Source of the DNA: Styela clava | Lineage: Eukaryota; Chordata; Ascidiacea; Stolidobranchia; Styelidae | DNA length: 64,000 nucleotides | Assembly: GCF_964204865.1 (NCBI RefSeq) | Contig: NC_135251.1 | Span: 26,288,001-26,352,000, forward strand | Direction: 5' to 3' | Shown: positions 49,501 through 58,493 of the stretch, in pieces | Numbering within the stretch: the first letter of the stretch is position 1 | How the letters are laid out: the number at the start of each line of letters is the position of its first letter | Notes under the pieces: model-generated | What the model was told of the DNA's origin: nothing | Databases searched by the model: none | The model's input: the letters and a program-made list of their open reading frames with translations, nothing else | Program-made: the position numbers and the translations under genes

Positions 49501-50618
49501 TCTCCCTCTACTGGAATAGACTCCCCCGTGTATGTAGACAGTTTAACATCGGTGTGGTTCAATTCTGCTTTTGGCCACAACTTTTTATATTGCACTAAAG
49601 ACATGACAGATAGTGTAGCCCCTGTATCTACTTCCCAAGAAATGTTTTTGCCATCGACGTCAAGATCAAGATAGATTGGATTGCATTTCACACCCACATT
49701 GTTATTTTGCACGGACGACACTGTATGATGTAATTCGTATGATGAACCAGAGTTTTCATTCGTTTCACTTTCGCCCGGCGTATTCTTATCACCAGCGATA
49801 CAACATTGAGAATTACATTGCTTACTTCTCTGGCCGTGTCTATACTGACTTGATTTCTTGAATCGACACACACTTTTGGTATGGCCCTTTTTACCACAAC
49901 AAAAACACTTGGCATCTTTAAATGGACATTCACGGGCAAAGTGCTTAGAACTATCGCAGCGAAAACATCTAAGAGACTTACCCCCTCTAGGCGAAGAAAG
50001 CTGTGGTGCTCTAGGCTTGGATTTGCTATCGGAGTTCTTTTCACGCTGCACATCAATTTCATATAATTTCTCTGGTCTCGTGTGACGTTGTTCAATTTGT
50101 TTTGTTTGTTGCTTTGCTTGTTCTAGACTTTTTGCATAATCCAGAAGTTCTCGAAGAGACATACGCTGCTGTAGAGCTTTTTCCCTAACTCTAGAATCAC
50201 ATCCACCAGAAATAACTTGCTGTTTTATTTCACGATCAGCATCCGTAAAATCACAGGTAACAGCTAATTTACGCAAACGTGCCACATAAGTATCAATATT
50301 TTCGCCAAATTTCTGTTTTGCATTCCTGAAAACATCACATTCAAAATCAATGTTTATCTTTGGCACGAAATAATTATCCAATTTCTTAACGGTGTTGGTA
50401 TAAACATTATCATTTTCATCTGCATTCGGCGGTTCGGGCAAGTTCTCATACAGGTCAAAAACTTCAGGTCCCGCAAAATGTAATAATAACGCTTTCTTTC
50501 TCTCTGCGTTGTCAATCGACATGGCGAGGCACATGTTTTCAAATTGTCGCAGCCATTGTTGCCATTCGTCTGGGCGATTAATGTTGAATTGCGCAACTTC
50601 CAATGATGCTGACGTCAT
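46545..50618 (-). CDS. Gypsy Gag-Pol polyprotein, 1357 aa
   Basis: A single frame from ATG at 50618. Domain order: capsid-like Gag (about 1-210), two CCHC zinc knuckles (CFRCDSSKHFAREC at about 218, CFCCGKKGHTKSVC at about 235), retroviral-type aspartic protease (VDTGA, about 331), reverse transcriptase with the active-site motif FQDD (about 613-616), RNase H (SADASPYGIGAVL), integrase with an HHCC zinc finger (HPGICSMKRIA...CSLCQQ) and a D,D,E core (MDYAG about 1046, TDNAG about 1099, GQAES about 1136). All catalytic residues I can check are present and there is no frameshift, so this copy may still be able to move. Gag and Pol in one frame is common in several gypsy clades. No envelope gene is present. 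Confidence 0.97.
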   Translation of the reverse strand: MTSASLEVAQFNINRPDEWQQWLRQFENMCLAMSIDNAERKKALLLHFAGPEVFDLYENLPEPPNADENDNVYTNTVKKLDNYFVPKINIDFECDVFRNAKQKFGENIDTYVARLRKLAVTCDFTDADREIKQQVISGGCDSRVREKALQQRMSLRELLDYAKSLEQAKQQTKQIEQRHTRPEKLYEIDVQREKNSDSKSKPRAPQLSSPRGGKSLRCFRCDSSKHFARECPFKDAKCFCCGKKGHTKSVCRFKKSSQYRHGQRSKQCNSQCCIAGDKNTPGESETNENSGSSYELHHTVSSVQNNNVGVKCNPIYLDLDVDGKNISWEVDTGATLSVMSLVQYKKLWPKAELNHTDVKLSTYTGESIPVEGERDVTVTYQNGNPMVLPITVVRNSNRCKPLLGRNWLKHIKLDWNSIFKINYSDVKISTLLDKYPELSSPGLGCAKTEAKLEIDDSVKPKFYKPRPVPLALKELVEAELDRQVEIGVLKPCKTSDWAAPMVTVLKADQKSVRLCGSYDLTVNKASRLEQYPLPKVDELLTKFAGGEKFSVIDLKEAYLQIPLAEESQKYTVVNTHKGLFTTNRLVYGISSAPAIFQRYLETLLGDIAGVGVFQDDIGVTGSSDKEHIARLEEVFKRLTNEGLKINSNKCKWMVSEITYLGYRINKLGVQPTEDNLRAVLDAPEPQNIHQLRSYLGMLNYYGKFIKNLSTVAAPLYELLRSNVRWHWNKRQVEAFKKTKSLLCNAPCLAHFDGNAAVIVSADASPYGIGAVLSVITQEGERPVAFASRSLSKPERNYSQLDREGLALVFAVTKFHSFLYGRPFVLETDHKPLLGLLGKNKPLPDAAPPRMIRWKVLLDGYQYELVYVPGKNQANSDALSRLPLPDKPDYIPPCGDVVNLLEAVDSTLVKVDAIQSWTRRDPVLSAVMHHTQMGWPKSSDIDPELQIYRSKETELSVHENCLFWGCRVIIPPQGRQKVLQLLHDGHPGICSMKRIARNHVWWPGVDADIEELVKSCSLCQQLRPSAPQVPASPWSYPNGPWQKIHMDYAGPVDGKMLLVIVDAFSKWPDVWITSSVSAHETIEKVRLSFATHGLPLVVVTDNAGCFAGDEFATFLKANGVKHLFSPPRHPASNGQAESMVKQVKLGLKKQAPASLSVRLVRWLFKYRTTPHTTTGQTPSELLFRRKIRTHLDLIAPSSRLKKSAENVPSGIIRTFHIDDPVFITEVVGSRFKWLPATVTEVMGQMCRVRLNDGRIFRRHLDHIRHRFSADDVMVREGNQDFRMSERIPAAIPTGIPDVDVGDRNSTPTSTAIEETDESQNDRDNVDPVPNFPESSSNSNIPYKTRSGRISKPPEKLSL

Positions 50619-50774
50619 TATTCTGTTAACAGTAGCAATCGTGCTTCAACGATGCTCAAATAATTTACTGCCGTTTAATTCAATATAATAACAGGCCTTG
50701 GGTTCCCAGTCCAGTGAATGCTGTTCACTATGAATATCCAAAGTCACTGATTATGCTGCAATAATCAGTTCTAA

Positions 50775-53733
50775 TAGGCCGCGAGCCGAGGCCATTTATC
50801 TTTCAGTTTCGTAGCGCACATCAGGTAACTACCTGAAAATGATTTTAAAATGTTCCTTAGAAATTTAGTAACAAATATTGCCTTGTTCCCACTTCCAAAA
50901 GTTGCACGTTTTACAGAAAAGACGCTTTTACTACAATAAATATGTGTTACCATCTGTCCTATTTTCTCTGCTTTTCCGGTATCATGGGCCAATGAACGCA
51001 GACTTCTGCACGACGTAACAGTCAAGTTAGTCAGCTTTAGGTGGATCCCCAGTGGTCGGATGAATATCAGATGTACTCAACTGCTCGCTTTTGCGTTGAG
51101 TCTGTGAGTAGCCTTTCCATAGTTTTTTTCAGTTACCGGTAATATTAGTCCAGTTATTCTAAGGAGGTGTTGAAAAGTATAGGTAAGATATTAAACACTT
51201 GTATATCCTTGCCATAAATAGCAATTTCAGTTGAGCACTAGCTCATAAGACGTTGTTAAATAGGTACCGTACGGTGCGGTAACTCCAAGGAAGGCTAGAC
51301 CTAGAATAATATGTCACAAACAACGATATTTTCTGGCTTGCATGAAATGTTTATGATTAATTTAATGACTCTTCTTGACTATTCAGCAGACTTATACTAC
51401 TATATAGGCCACAGCATATTTGGAAATAGAAATGAATGGCTGTTTCTGTAATGCACGGTTGTGTGAAAGAGAAGAAATTAATCAATTTTACTAATGTCGG
51501 TTGGTCTAAATCTAAATTCATAGAGTCGACAAGAACCTGGGAAGCAATGATAAGTTATGCCGGAGTGGAAAGAAAGGTAGCATTGGAAATGATTGAGAGG
51601 TGAGAAATGAAGTTGTAGATAAACAGTTGATGTTTCATAATATAGTCTATAGTCCATACTCATACTGTCATAGGACATTTCAGACTGTGATATATCAAAA
51701 TTTAGTGTAGATATAGTCTAGTAATGGTATGCAAACACTGCTGGACTGTAGAACATGAAATGAGCATATATACGCTCATTTAGTACATCAGATAAAATGC
51801 ATTATGTATTCAAGGTATTAGTTAGTATTTAGGGGTATTTTTAAAATCATGCTGCTCCAAATATTATTTTCTTCCTTATTTTAGATACTGTACTACAAAA
51901 GAAAACGGCAATGTTCCACCAATCCGACCTAACGCAGGCTCTGATCCCTGCTGCTATCAGTGCTATAAAATGGATTAAACAAGAAGTCTTGAAGCTTAAA
52001 GGTATATGAGAATCATAATAGTTGCAAACAGCTTAGATGGGCTATTCATATTGAAATACTTTAGCACTTTTCTGCAATTGGAACTGCCCATCAAATTCAT
52101 GTTGGAGACTTCATTGAGATTTTCAATTCATTTTTTTCCCTCGACTATGAAGATCTTTTGAGGTTAACGAGGTATTAATAAATAAAGCTGAGGAATTTGA
52201 AGAGGATATGAAGAATGTAAATGATACCAGGGCACGTCTATTTAACACTGTCAAACATAAGGATTATACTCTCCACCCAACAATGATTCACTGAAGAAGC
52301 ATGTGGCCCTCAAATCAGTTCTTGAGTTGGCAAACTGCAAAGAAAAATAGTCAAAATAATTTATGAAAGTGTGCCAAAATCAACTTAAATTGCACAGATT
52401 TTTGTTTTTGTATTGACTGCAGAAATCACAGTACACCTATAGAGGAAAAGTCGATTTTTGAGATAGTGGATTTCGAAAACAATTCAGAAGAAAGTGAATT
52501 ATATATTACAGTTGATTTAATAAGTATCATACATTTGTTTTTTTTTTCGGACATTTGTTAGTGTCGTAGTCCTGTTTCTAGAAATATTATTGCCTTTGTT
52601 CAAATACATAACCACATAAACTAAAAAAAGATTAATTGTAAATTGTAATATTTCTGTTCACTATGTTATGTACATATTGTACATTCATTTAATTTTCTTG
52701 ACTTTTGCGGTAAATTTCTAAGTGAGAAATAACTGATTTATTTGTGTTTTCGTGCTCACGATGTTAATTTGTGACTTCATTGCTTAAAAATAAATACGTT
52801 TGATACTTGATAGCTTCTATAAAATGGATGTAGCTTTTTATGCTGTTTTTGTTGTAAACTGCTTGTGGTTATTACATAAAATTTATTCTCAAATGTGAAT
52901 CCGCGTTGTTGGTGTCGCTGCTTTCGAGGTCACTCCCGACTCCTGTCACACAATTAAAGTATTTTTTGTTGTTGGTTACATGTATGCCATATTTTTCGTA
53001 ATCTACCTAATAAATTATGATTGACTGAGGAAGTCCGATTTTGGTCAGGCAAAACATTACAGGAATACATTTGTGTTAGTGTGCTGTAGGGCTCTCGAAT
53101 TGTATAGTTCTTATCTATGCGTTGTAAACTTATGGTTATTGAGTTTCCGGGAACCTCTTATATTCAATTTCGCACCAGGATTGTGGAACAAGCTGTAATG
53201 CGTTCATTATGTTCGTTTTCACACTAAACTGAAGAATTTATTTAGTTACCAGATGTGCGCTACGAAACTCATTTTCTGGGCGTTTTCATGGTTTCGTCTC
53301 ACGGCCCATATCCGTGGTAAGGATCTACAAGTGTTTAATAATTTACTTATACATTTTTCAACAACGTCTTAGCATAACTTAACTAATAATAACTAAACAG
53401 GGCTATGGAAAGCCTGCCCAACTCAGCGCAAAGTCGAGCAGAAATAACTAATATTCATCCGCTCGCTAACAGCTGGTTTAATTCAATTGTTACGTCATGC
53501 AGAAGTCATTGTTCAGTGCCGAAAATGTAGAGAATATAGGACAGATCGTAGCACATATTTCTTGTAGTAAAAGCGTCTTTTCCGTAAAACGTGCAACTTT
53601 TGGAAGTGGGAACAAGGCAATATTTGTTACTAAATTTTTAAGGAACATTTTAAAATCATTTTCAGGTAGTTACCTGATGTGCGCTACGAAACTCACTTTC
53701 TAGGCGTTTTTCAGGGCCTCGGCTCGCGGCCTA
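50775..53733. mobile_element. 2.96 kb DNA transposon with about 360-bp inverted repeats, inside the gypsy leader
   Basis: Ends TAGGCCGCGAGCCGAGGCC and GGCCTCGGCTCGCGGCCTA. Similarity between inverted ends continues for about 360 bp (50775-51135 and about 53395-53733). The flanking triplet TAA is present on both sides (50772-50774, 53734-53736), compatible with a PIF/Harbinger-like TAA target, though TA is an alternative reading. Inside, short frames such as 51451-51603 (MHGCVKEKKLINFTNVGWSK...) and 51900-51980 (..NVPPIRPNAGSDPCCYQCYK) resemble pieces of transposon-borne proteins of the type GYHRxCYxxFT, but no intact transposase is seen. Probably non-autonomous. Confidence 0.8.
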
Positions 53734-53854
53734 TAACTCCGTCGCAGTCCAGCGACTGTTCTCTTATCTATCCTCGAAATTAAGCTGTAACTTCGATATA
53801 TTTTCCTTCCTTCCCCAAGAAATGGCTACAAAACGGCACAAAAAGGCTTTTTAA

Positions 53855-53867
53855 TCCTCGTCGCCAA
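53855..53867 (-). other. Primer-binding-site candidate of the gypsy element
   Basis: The minus strand reads TGGCGACGAGGAT, 3 nt inside the 5' LTR. The initial TGG complements a tRNA CCA 3' end; tRNA identity not determined. Confidence 0.6.
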
Positions 53868-53869
53868 TT

Positions 53870-54087
53870 TGTTATATCTTTATAACAAGTAATGAATACA
53901 GACTCATTACAAAACTGCACGCGATTTATTTGGACATCCGTCCGTCAACTTAGTTCAGAACAAAAGACCACTAAACAGAGGAAAAACAACTTACGGCACT
54001 AGACAGCATTGTGACGTAACAATATAGCACACAAGCAGATAGAGTAGTAAACAAGCTATGATAGTAAGCTCAACATAATATATAACA
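53870..54087 (-). repeat. 5' LTR of the gypsy element
   Basis: 218 bp, one substitution from the 3' LTR; contains the promoter of the element by analogy with the family. Confidence 0.95.
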
Positions 54088-54422
54088 GCTATGTCTGAGT
54101 GATAACTATGTATTTGCACAATAAAAGTGTTTGTTTTGTATTGCACTGTTTACCTATTCTTGGCACTATTGTGGCCCGCGAACAATGCAAAAGTAATTTT
54201 GTGGCCCGCGAGGCGACAACCTTGGACCACCCTGTGAATATATATTCCGTATTAGTGACGTCACAAAGGACATTTCCAAGCTAGTTTTCCCAACGTTGCC
54301 ACATAGTATGACTATACCGTAAAGAAGAAAGAGACAAGGAAATTATCAAAAATTAAGATAGCATTTTTAAAGTGCTTGTTGGACTGCGTATAATTTAGAA
54401 TTTATTTAGCAAAACACATTTA

Positions 54423-54533
54423 TTGTTTATGCTGGGAAAATTCATGAGTGTGGTATCTTTTTATTGCGAGTTGGCACCATGTTGTATTTGTCGACGCTGG
54501 CACAACGATTTTTTTCATTTCTGCCGGATCGAG
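54423..54533 (+). CDS. Candidate upstream exon of the PHD/MULE transposase
   Basis: An open frame of 37 codons, rich in Cys and His near its end (CCICRRWHNDFFHFCRIE), stops at a strong splice donor GAG|GTATGT. It is in phase 0 with the acceptor ATCAG|TCA at 55540 that opens the main transposase frame. If used, the intron (54534-55540) would contain the whole hAT-like element 54548-55535. An alternative is that before the hAT insertion another frame ran straight through this position (ATG at 54537), with no intron. The ATG at 54423 is weakly supported. Confidence 0.35.
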
Positions 54534-54547
54534 GTATGTATCAGTCA

Positions 54548-55535
54548 CAGGGTTGCCATATTGGCTTTTTTAACGCCAAATTTGCCATTTTTGGCTTTTT
54601 TCAAACGCGTTTGGCGTCAGAATTTCCGTTTGGCTTTTTGGCGTTTTTTTGGCTCTTTTTCAAGTCTATTATAGTGTCTATTATTAAAATCATATGAAAT
54701 ACGATATTTAGTGTGTAACAACTGAACAATACCGGTAGCCTATTACCTGATCTTATTAGCTACCGGTACTTAACATTAGGATTTCCTGGAGCATCGATTT
54801 CCTTGTTTGTTACATTAACTCTTAACCCTGTAACCATACCCAATAAAAAATAATTGCAGTTTCTGCAACTGCTCAGACAGATGTTCAAGCAGGGTTGTAA
54901 ACATTGCCTCGTTTTTATAGTTTTGCGTGTTATTTGTCAGTTTTACGTTCCGATTCCAAAAAATAGTTGTACCCGTAACTGTTATAACTTAATTTCATTA
55001 TGCCTGATATGGTTTATGTGAGCTTTAGTTTAATTCTGCAATTGCAGTAACGATGTGATTAACTACGCTAAAATTACTGAATTAGATATCAGTGGTCCAC
55101 TTGCGAGCGGCAGAGGGTTAGATAATTTTTTAATAAAATTGATGGTTTATAAATTCTAAAAGTAAAAAAATTTTCAATAGTAAAGTACGATATAGGGAGA
55201 CTTTTTTAAGGTATATCACAAGTTTAAGTAGAAACATGTAGGTATATTACATACTGACAGACTGAAGCGGCACCCTGTATTGTATATATTGAATGGTAAA
55301 ATAAGGCTGTCCGCTTGATATTTATTTTACTTTCTAAAGTTCTATAGGAACTTTACTTTCTATTTGTGTGCCTCACTGAATGAACTGATGGCTCTACATC
55401 ATCATCAGTATGTTGCCAAGGGCTTAAAATCTCACAAATCATGGGGCTTTTGTACTTAGTAAAATTGTTGGCTTTTTCTGGCTTTTTTTATGTCTTGATT
55501 TGGCTTTTTTTGATCGCTGGGGTCTGGCAACCTTG
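54548..55535. mobile_element. hAT-like element with CAGGGTTGCCA ends, inserted next to the PHD exon
   Basis: Starts CAGGGTTGCCATATTGGC and ends GGGGTCTGGCAACCTTG (imperfect inverted repeats), flanked by perfect 8-bp duplications ATCAGTCA (54540-54547, 55536-55543). GGCTTTTT-rich repeats near both ends. 988 bp, no ORF. The insertion splits the 5' part of the MULE transposase locus. Confidence 0.92.
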
Positions 55536-55540
55536 ATCAG

Positions 55541-58336
55541 TCATCATACAAATGCTTGTTTTGCGGTTTGAATTGTTCAACTGGTTGCATTGAATGTTCT
55601 GGTTGTGAACGCTGGTGCCATTTCGATTGTGCCCGGATAGAAACCGAATTACGGCAACAATGGGGAGAAAAACATCTATCTTACTATTGTAAATCTTGTG
55701 TTTTTCTTGACCATGGCTATGATTTCGAGGTGTCGATGAGAAGAGTTATGAACAAAATTGATCGTGTGAGTTTTGATACCAAAAATGTATATAAATTCCT
55801 GAAAGAAATAGCTGAGCAGGAGCAAATGCTGATGGACGCACATAAAGTAAAGCTTCCTGAGTTTCCAGAATCGAGGAATTTTCAGGGTGAATTAGATGAA
55901 CCGTCCAATACTCTGTTACAACAATTGTCGCCATCGGTTTTAGATGAATATGAACCGATATATACGATAGGTGATGGTTTGTTTGGTACACAGGATCATT
56001 TCCTTCATCTTCGCTTCTTAACTATTATTGAAATTCTGTCTTATCCCCAGTGTTACGACATCGAGAGTACAAATTTACATCCAGTCCTTAAAGACTTTAG
56101 GATCGTTACTCTGGATCTGAAAAACGTACTACACTGTGCAGCGACAATTGGCAGCCATTGTGGGATGGATTGCTTATTGGCTCTTAGCGCCGCATTGAAA
56201 GTTTCATACAACTCCTTACAGCCTTCTACCGGCCCAACAGACATGCGATCTCCCGCTTATTCAATAAGTATCCAGGGTAGGGAGGTTTCTTCGAGACGGG
56301 GTCCATATTTTCACATAATGTGGACTACAACAAATGTTCCTGCAAATTTTATTGATTTCGTACCCAATCACTTTGTTCCTTTATTAAAGAGACACCTTCG
56401 ACAAAGTCAAAAATTGTCCTTGAATACTTGCATTGATCTGGAGGGACCAGGTCTGGAGATTTCAAATTGCCACACTGAAGAATCTGAAAATATGATATCC
56501 AGTATGATTTATGCGCAGACTGACCAAAACACTGTAGACGAGGGCTGGCATGAGCTTCCGTTTGGTATTTTCTTGGGTATTTCAGAATTGTTGAAAATAT
56601 TCAAAAACAAAACCGTGAAAGTTAGTCCTAGAATACCAACGGGGGAGAAAAACAACTGTTATTTCATAGTTGATCACAACGAAAACATACGCAGAAAAGA
56701 GAAAAAAGTGAAGCAAATTTTCGAAGACGATTGCGGAAGCTGGAAACAAATCAATTATACCTCCGCTCTGTATTTACTTCAAAATGACGAGGTTAAATAT
56801 ATTTATGAGAAAGGGGGGAGATTTTGCATAAGATCGCGCCACGGAAAAAAACTGTCATATCCAGTTATTGAGCCACAACCCAAAACGAGTGAAATATGGA
56901 GAATTGGACGTTATTATGCTCGGCAACCGACTGGCTATGAACGACGAATCACTTGGATCGATGGCCACATTGGTATGAAGGTGGCAGTAGTGGAATACAA
57001 GGGCATATTTCCTGGTCATACACCCCATGGAAATGCAAAGATAAACCAACAGGCGTACATAAGAACATCAGCAGACGTTATGGAAAATATTATATCTAAA
57101 TGTGAAGGCGTTACTGCAAAAAAACTTTATGTTAATCTTCAACAACATGCGGAGAAAAACCCCAGAAATCTAAGACAAATCGAAAATGCGAGGTTCAATC
57201 AAAAAAAGCAGGGAGCAGGAATAAAAATATATCATAAAAATTACGCTGACGAGATATTAGAGGTCATTAACATGGCGCAAACAAACGAATTTGTACAAAA
57301 AGTAACCCACAGTAAAATGGAATCTGTTAATGTACCTTTATTCTTTGAAGAGCAATGCTTGGATCTGAAGCGGTTTTGTTGCTCAGGTAAAACTATTCTT
57401 GGGATTGATAAAACTTTCAATTTAGGACGAGTCTACGTCACAGTTACAGTTTTCAAAAATCTTTCCTTGCTGTCATGTAAATCTGGTGAACACCCATTGT
57501 TTTTCGGTCCTATATTTTTACACCACAAATCTGACAAATCCACATTTACAGAATTTTTTACCAACATAAAGTCCAAACTTGGTAGAAAGTTGGATAACTT
57601 GACCGTTGGTACTGATGACGAATCGGCCCTACACGGTGCTTTCACATCTTCTTTCCCGGATTCAACTCATGTCCTTTGCAGCAGACACATGAGGGAAAAT
57701 TTAATAAATTATCTTAAGGATAAGGTCGGTACTAGTGAAAACCTCCGGAGATCAATTGTTAGTGAAATTTTCGGTTTGTTTCATTGCCAAAATGAAAAAG
57801 AGTTTGATTCAAAGACTGAAGAAGTCGTATCGTACTGTAAAACCAGGTGCAAAGGTATTGTTGGATACCTCAAAACAAGATTTCTTCCGTTATTTAAAAA
57901 TAATATTTGGCAAAAAAAGTCACATACAAATGGATACCTGTGGACAAATAACAACAACGAGTCCTTAAACCATGTATTGAAATGCGTTGCCAATTGGAGA
58001 CAACATAAACTTCCTGATTTAATTCACATGCTTGGTGATATAATCAAGTCGTCGTATACCGATGTGAGAAAGGCACTGTTGAAGCAAGGGCCATACACGT
58101 TGTACGGACCATATGCCCAATTTTCGTTGTCCGTATACACTTGGATGCTGATGACGGAAGTCGAACGAAATAAATATTTTAAAGATTTTTTACAACGTGT
58201 TCAGTTGTCTTCCCCTGATAAATGTCCTCCTCGTCTTTGTTCATCAACTGATGGTAAATTGCAAACAATATCTCCATCACAAACAGCTGGATTGAAAAAG
58301 GGAGAAAAAAGGAAGAGAAAGACTCGAAAAATATAA
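55541..58336 (+). CDS. MULE-type transposase with N-terminal PHD finger
   Basis: About 930 aa of continuous frame; residue numbers here count from the Leu codon at 55556. The frame opens at the likely acceptor ATCAG|TCA and reads SSYKCLFCGLNC, completing a PHD-type C4HC3 finger (CIECSGCERWCHFDC...YYCKSC, residues 1-50). A middle region with SHCGMDCLLALSAAL is weakly OTU-like. Then come KNPRNLRQIENAR-type wording and the MULE DDE core: GIDKTF (D618), TDDESAL (D687/D688), LCSRHM (C708, H711) and NNNESLNHVL (E802). The tail is basic (KKGEKRKRKTRKI), a likely nuclear signal. It should cut and paste the surrounding element. No internal stop, but the 5' end is disturbed by a hAT-like insertion, so the true start and whether it is still expressed are unsure. 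Confidence 0.88.
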   Translation, partial: SSYKCLFCGLNCSTGCIECSGCERWCHFDCARIETELRQQWGEKHLSYYCKSCVFLDHGYDFEVSMRRVMNKIDRVSFDTKNVYKFLKEIAEQEQMLMDAHKVKLPEFPESRNFQGELDEPSNTLLQQLSPSVLDEYEPIYTIGDGLFGTQDHFLHLRFLTIIEILSYPQCYDIESTNLHPVLKDFRIVTLDLKNVLHCAATIGSHCGMDCLLALSAALKVSYNSLQPSTGPTDMRSPAYSISIQGREVSSRRGPYFHIMWTTTNVPANFIDFVPNHFVPLLKRHLRQSQKLSLNTCIDLEGPGLEISNCHTEESENMISSMIYAQTDQNTVDEGWHELPFGIFLGISELLKIFKNKTVKVSPRIPTGEKNNCYFIVDHNENIRRKEKKVKQIFEDDCGSWKQINYTSALYLLQNDEVKYIYEKGGRFCIRSRHGKKLSYPVIEPQPKTSEIWRIGRYYARQPTGYERRITWIDGHIGMKVAVVEYKGIFPGHTPHGNAKINQQAYIRTSADVMENIISKCEGVTAKKLYVNLQQHAEKNPRNLRQIENARFNQKKQGAGIKIYHKNYADEILEVINMAQTNEFVQKVTHSKMESVNVPLFFEEQCLDLKRFCCSGKTILGIDKTFNLGRVYVTVTVFKNLSLLSCKSGEHPLFFGPIFLHHKSDKSTFTEFFTNIKSKLGRKLDNLTVGTDDESALHGAFTSSFPDSTHVLCSRHMRENLINYLKDKVGTSENLRRSIVSEIFGLFHCQNEKEFDSKTEEVVSYCKTRCKGIVGYLKTRFLPLFKNNIWQKKSHTNGYLWTNNNNESLNHVLKCVANWRQHKLPDLIHMLGDIIKSSYTDVRKALLKQGPYTLYGPYAQFSLSVYTWMLMTEVERNKYFKDFLQRVQLSSPDKCPPRLCSSTDGKLQTISPSQTAGLKKGEKRKRKTRKI

Positions 58337-58493
58337 TTTTTCATTAATGACTATTAAATATGTAGACCTTGATAGAGTCGGCCCTTGACACAATTCGTTA
58401 ATATGCCTAAGCAATAAACTTATTTTAATTGCATCAAGACATATACTAGCTTTTTTTCTCAGATATGCATGGCTATATTAAAAATGTAGTAGA

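Larger units (their letters stand above)
46107..54087 (-). mobile_element. Ty3/gypsy LTR retrotransposon, near-intact, minus strand
   Basis: Two 218-bp LTRs (46107-46324 and 53870-54087) start TGTTATATCTTT and end ATATATAACA. They differ at one position (A at about 46193, G at the equivalent about 53956). The insertion is flanked by 5-bp duplications GCTAT (46102-46106, 54088-54092). On the minus strand a primer-binding-site candidate TGGCGACGAGGAT lies 3 nt after the 5' LTR, and a polypurine tract AAAAAGGGGGGAAGGAG abuts the 3' LTR. One Gag-Pol frame (46545-50618) is intact. The leader is split by a 2.96 kb insertion (50775-53733); without it the element is about 5.0 kb. Confidence 0.96.
45359..54234. 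mobile_element. Probable hAT relic split by the gypsy element
   Basis: The left side CAAGGTGATCCAAACC followed by GTGGCCCGC motifs, and the right side GTGGCCCGCGAGG...CTTGGACCACCCTG, are imperfect inverted repeats of a hAT-style end. Removing the gypsy element leaves about 0.9 kb. The expected 8-bp duplication is eroded (GTAGATAT versus TGAATATA or GTGAATAT), so the exact ends are uncertain. Confidence 0.5.

Noticed and set aside
49688-50095. 135-codon frame inside the gypsy gag region
   Set aside because: Shadow frame overlapping the zinc-knuckle part of the intact 1357-codon Gag-Pol frame.
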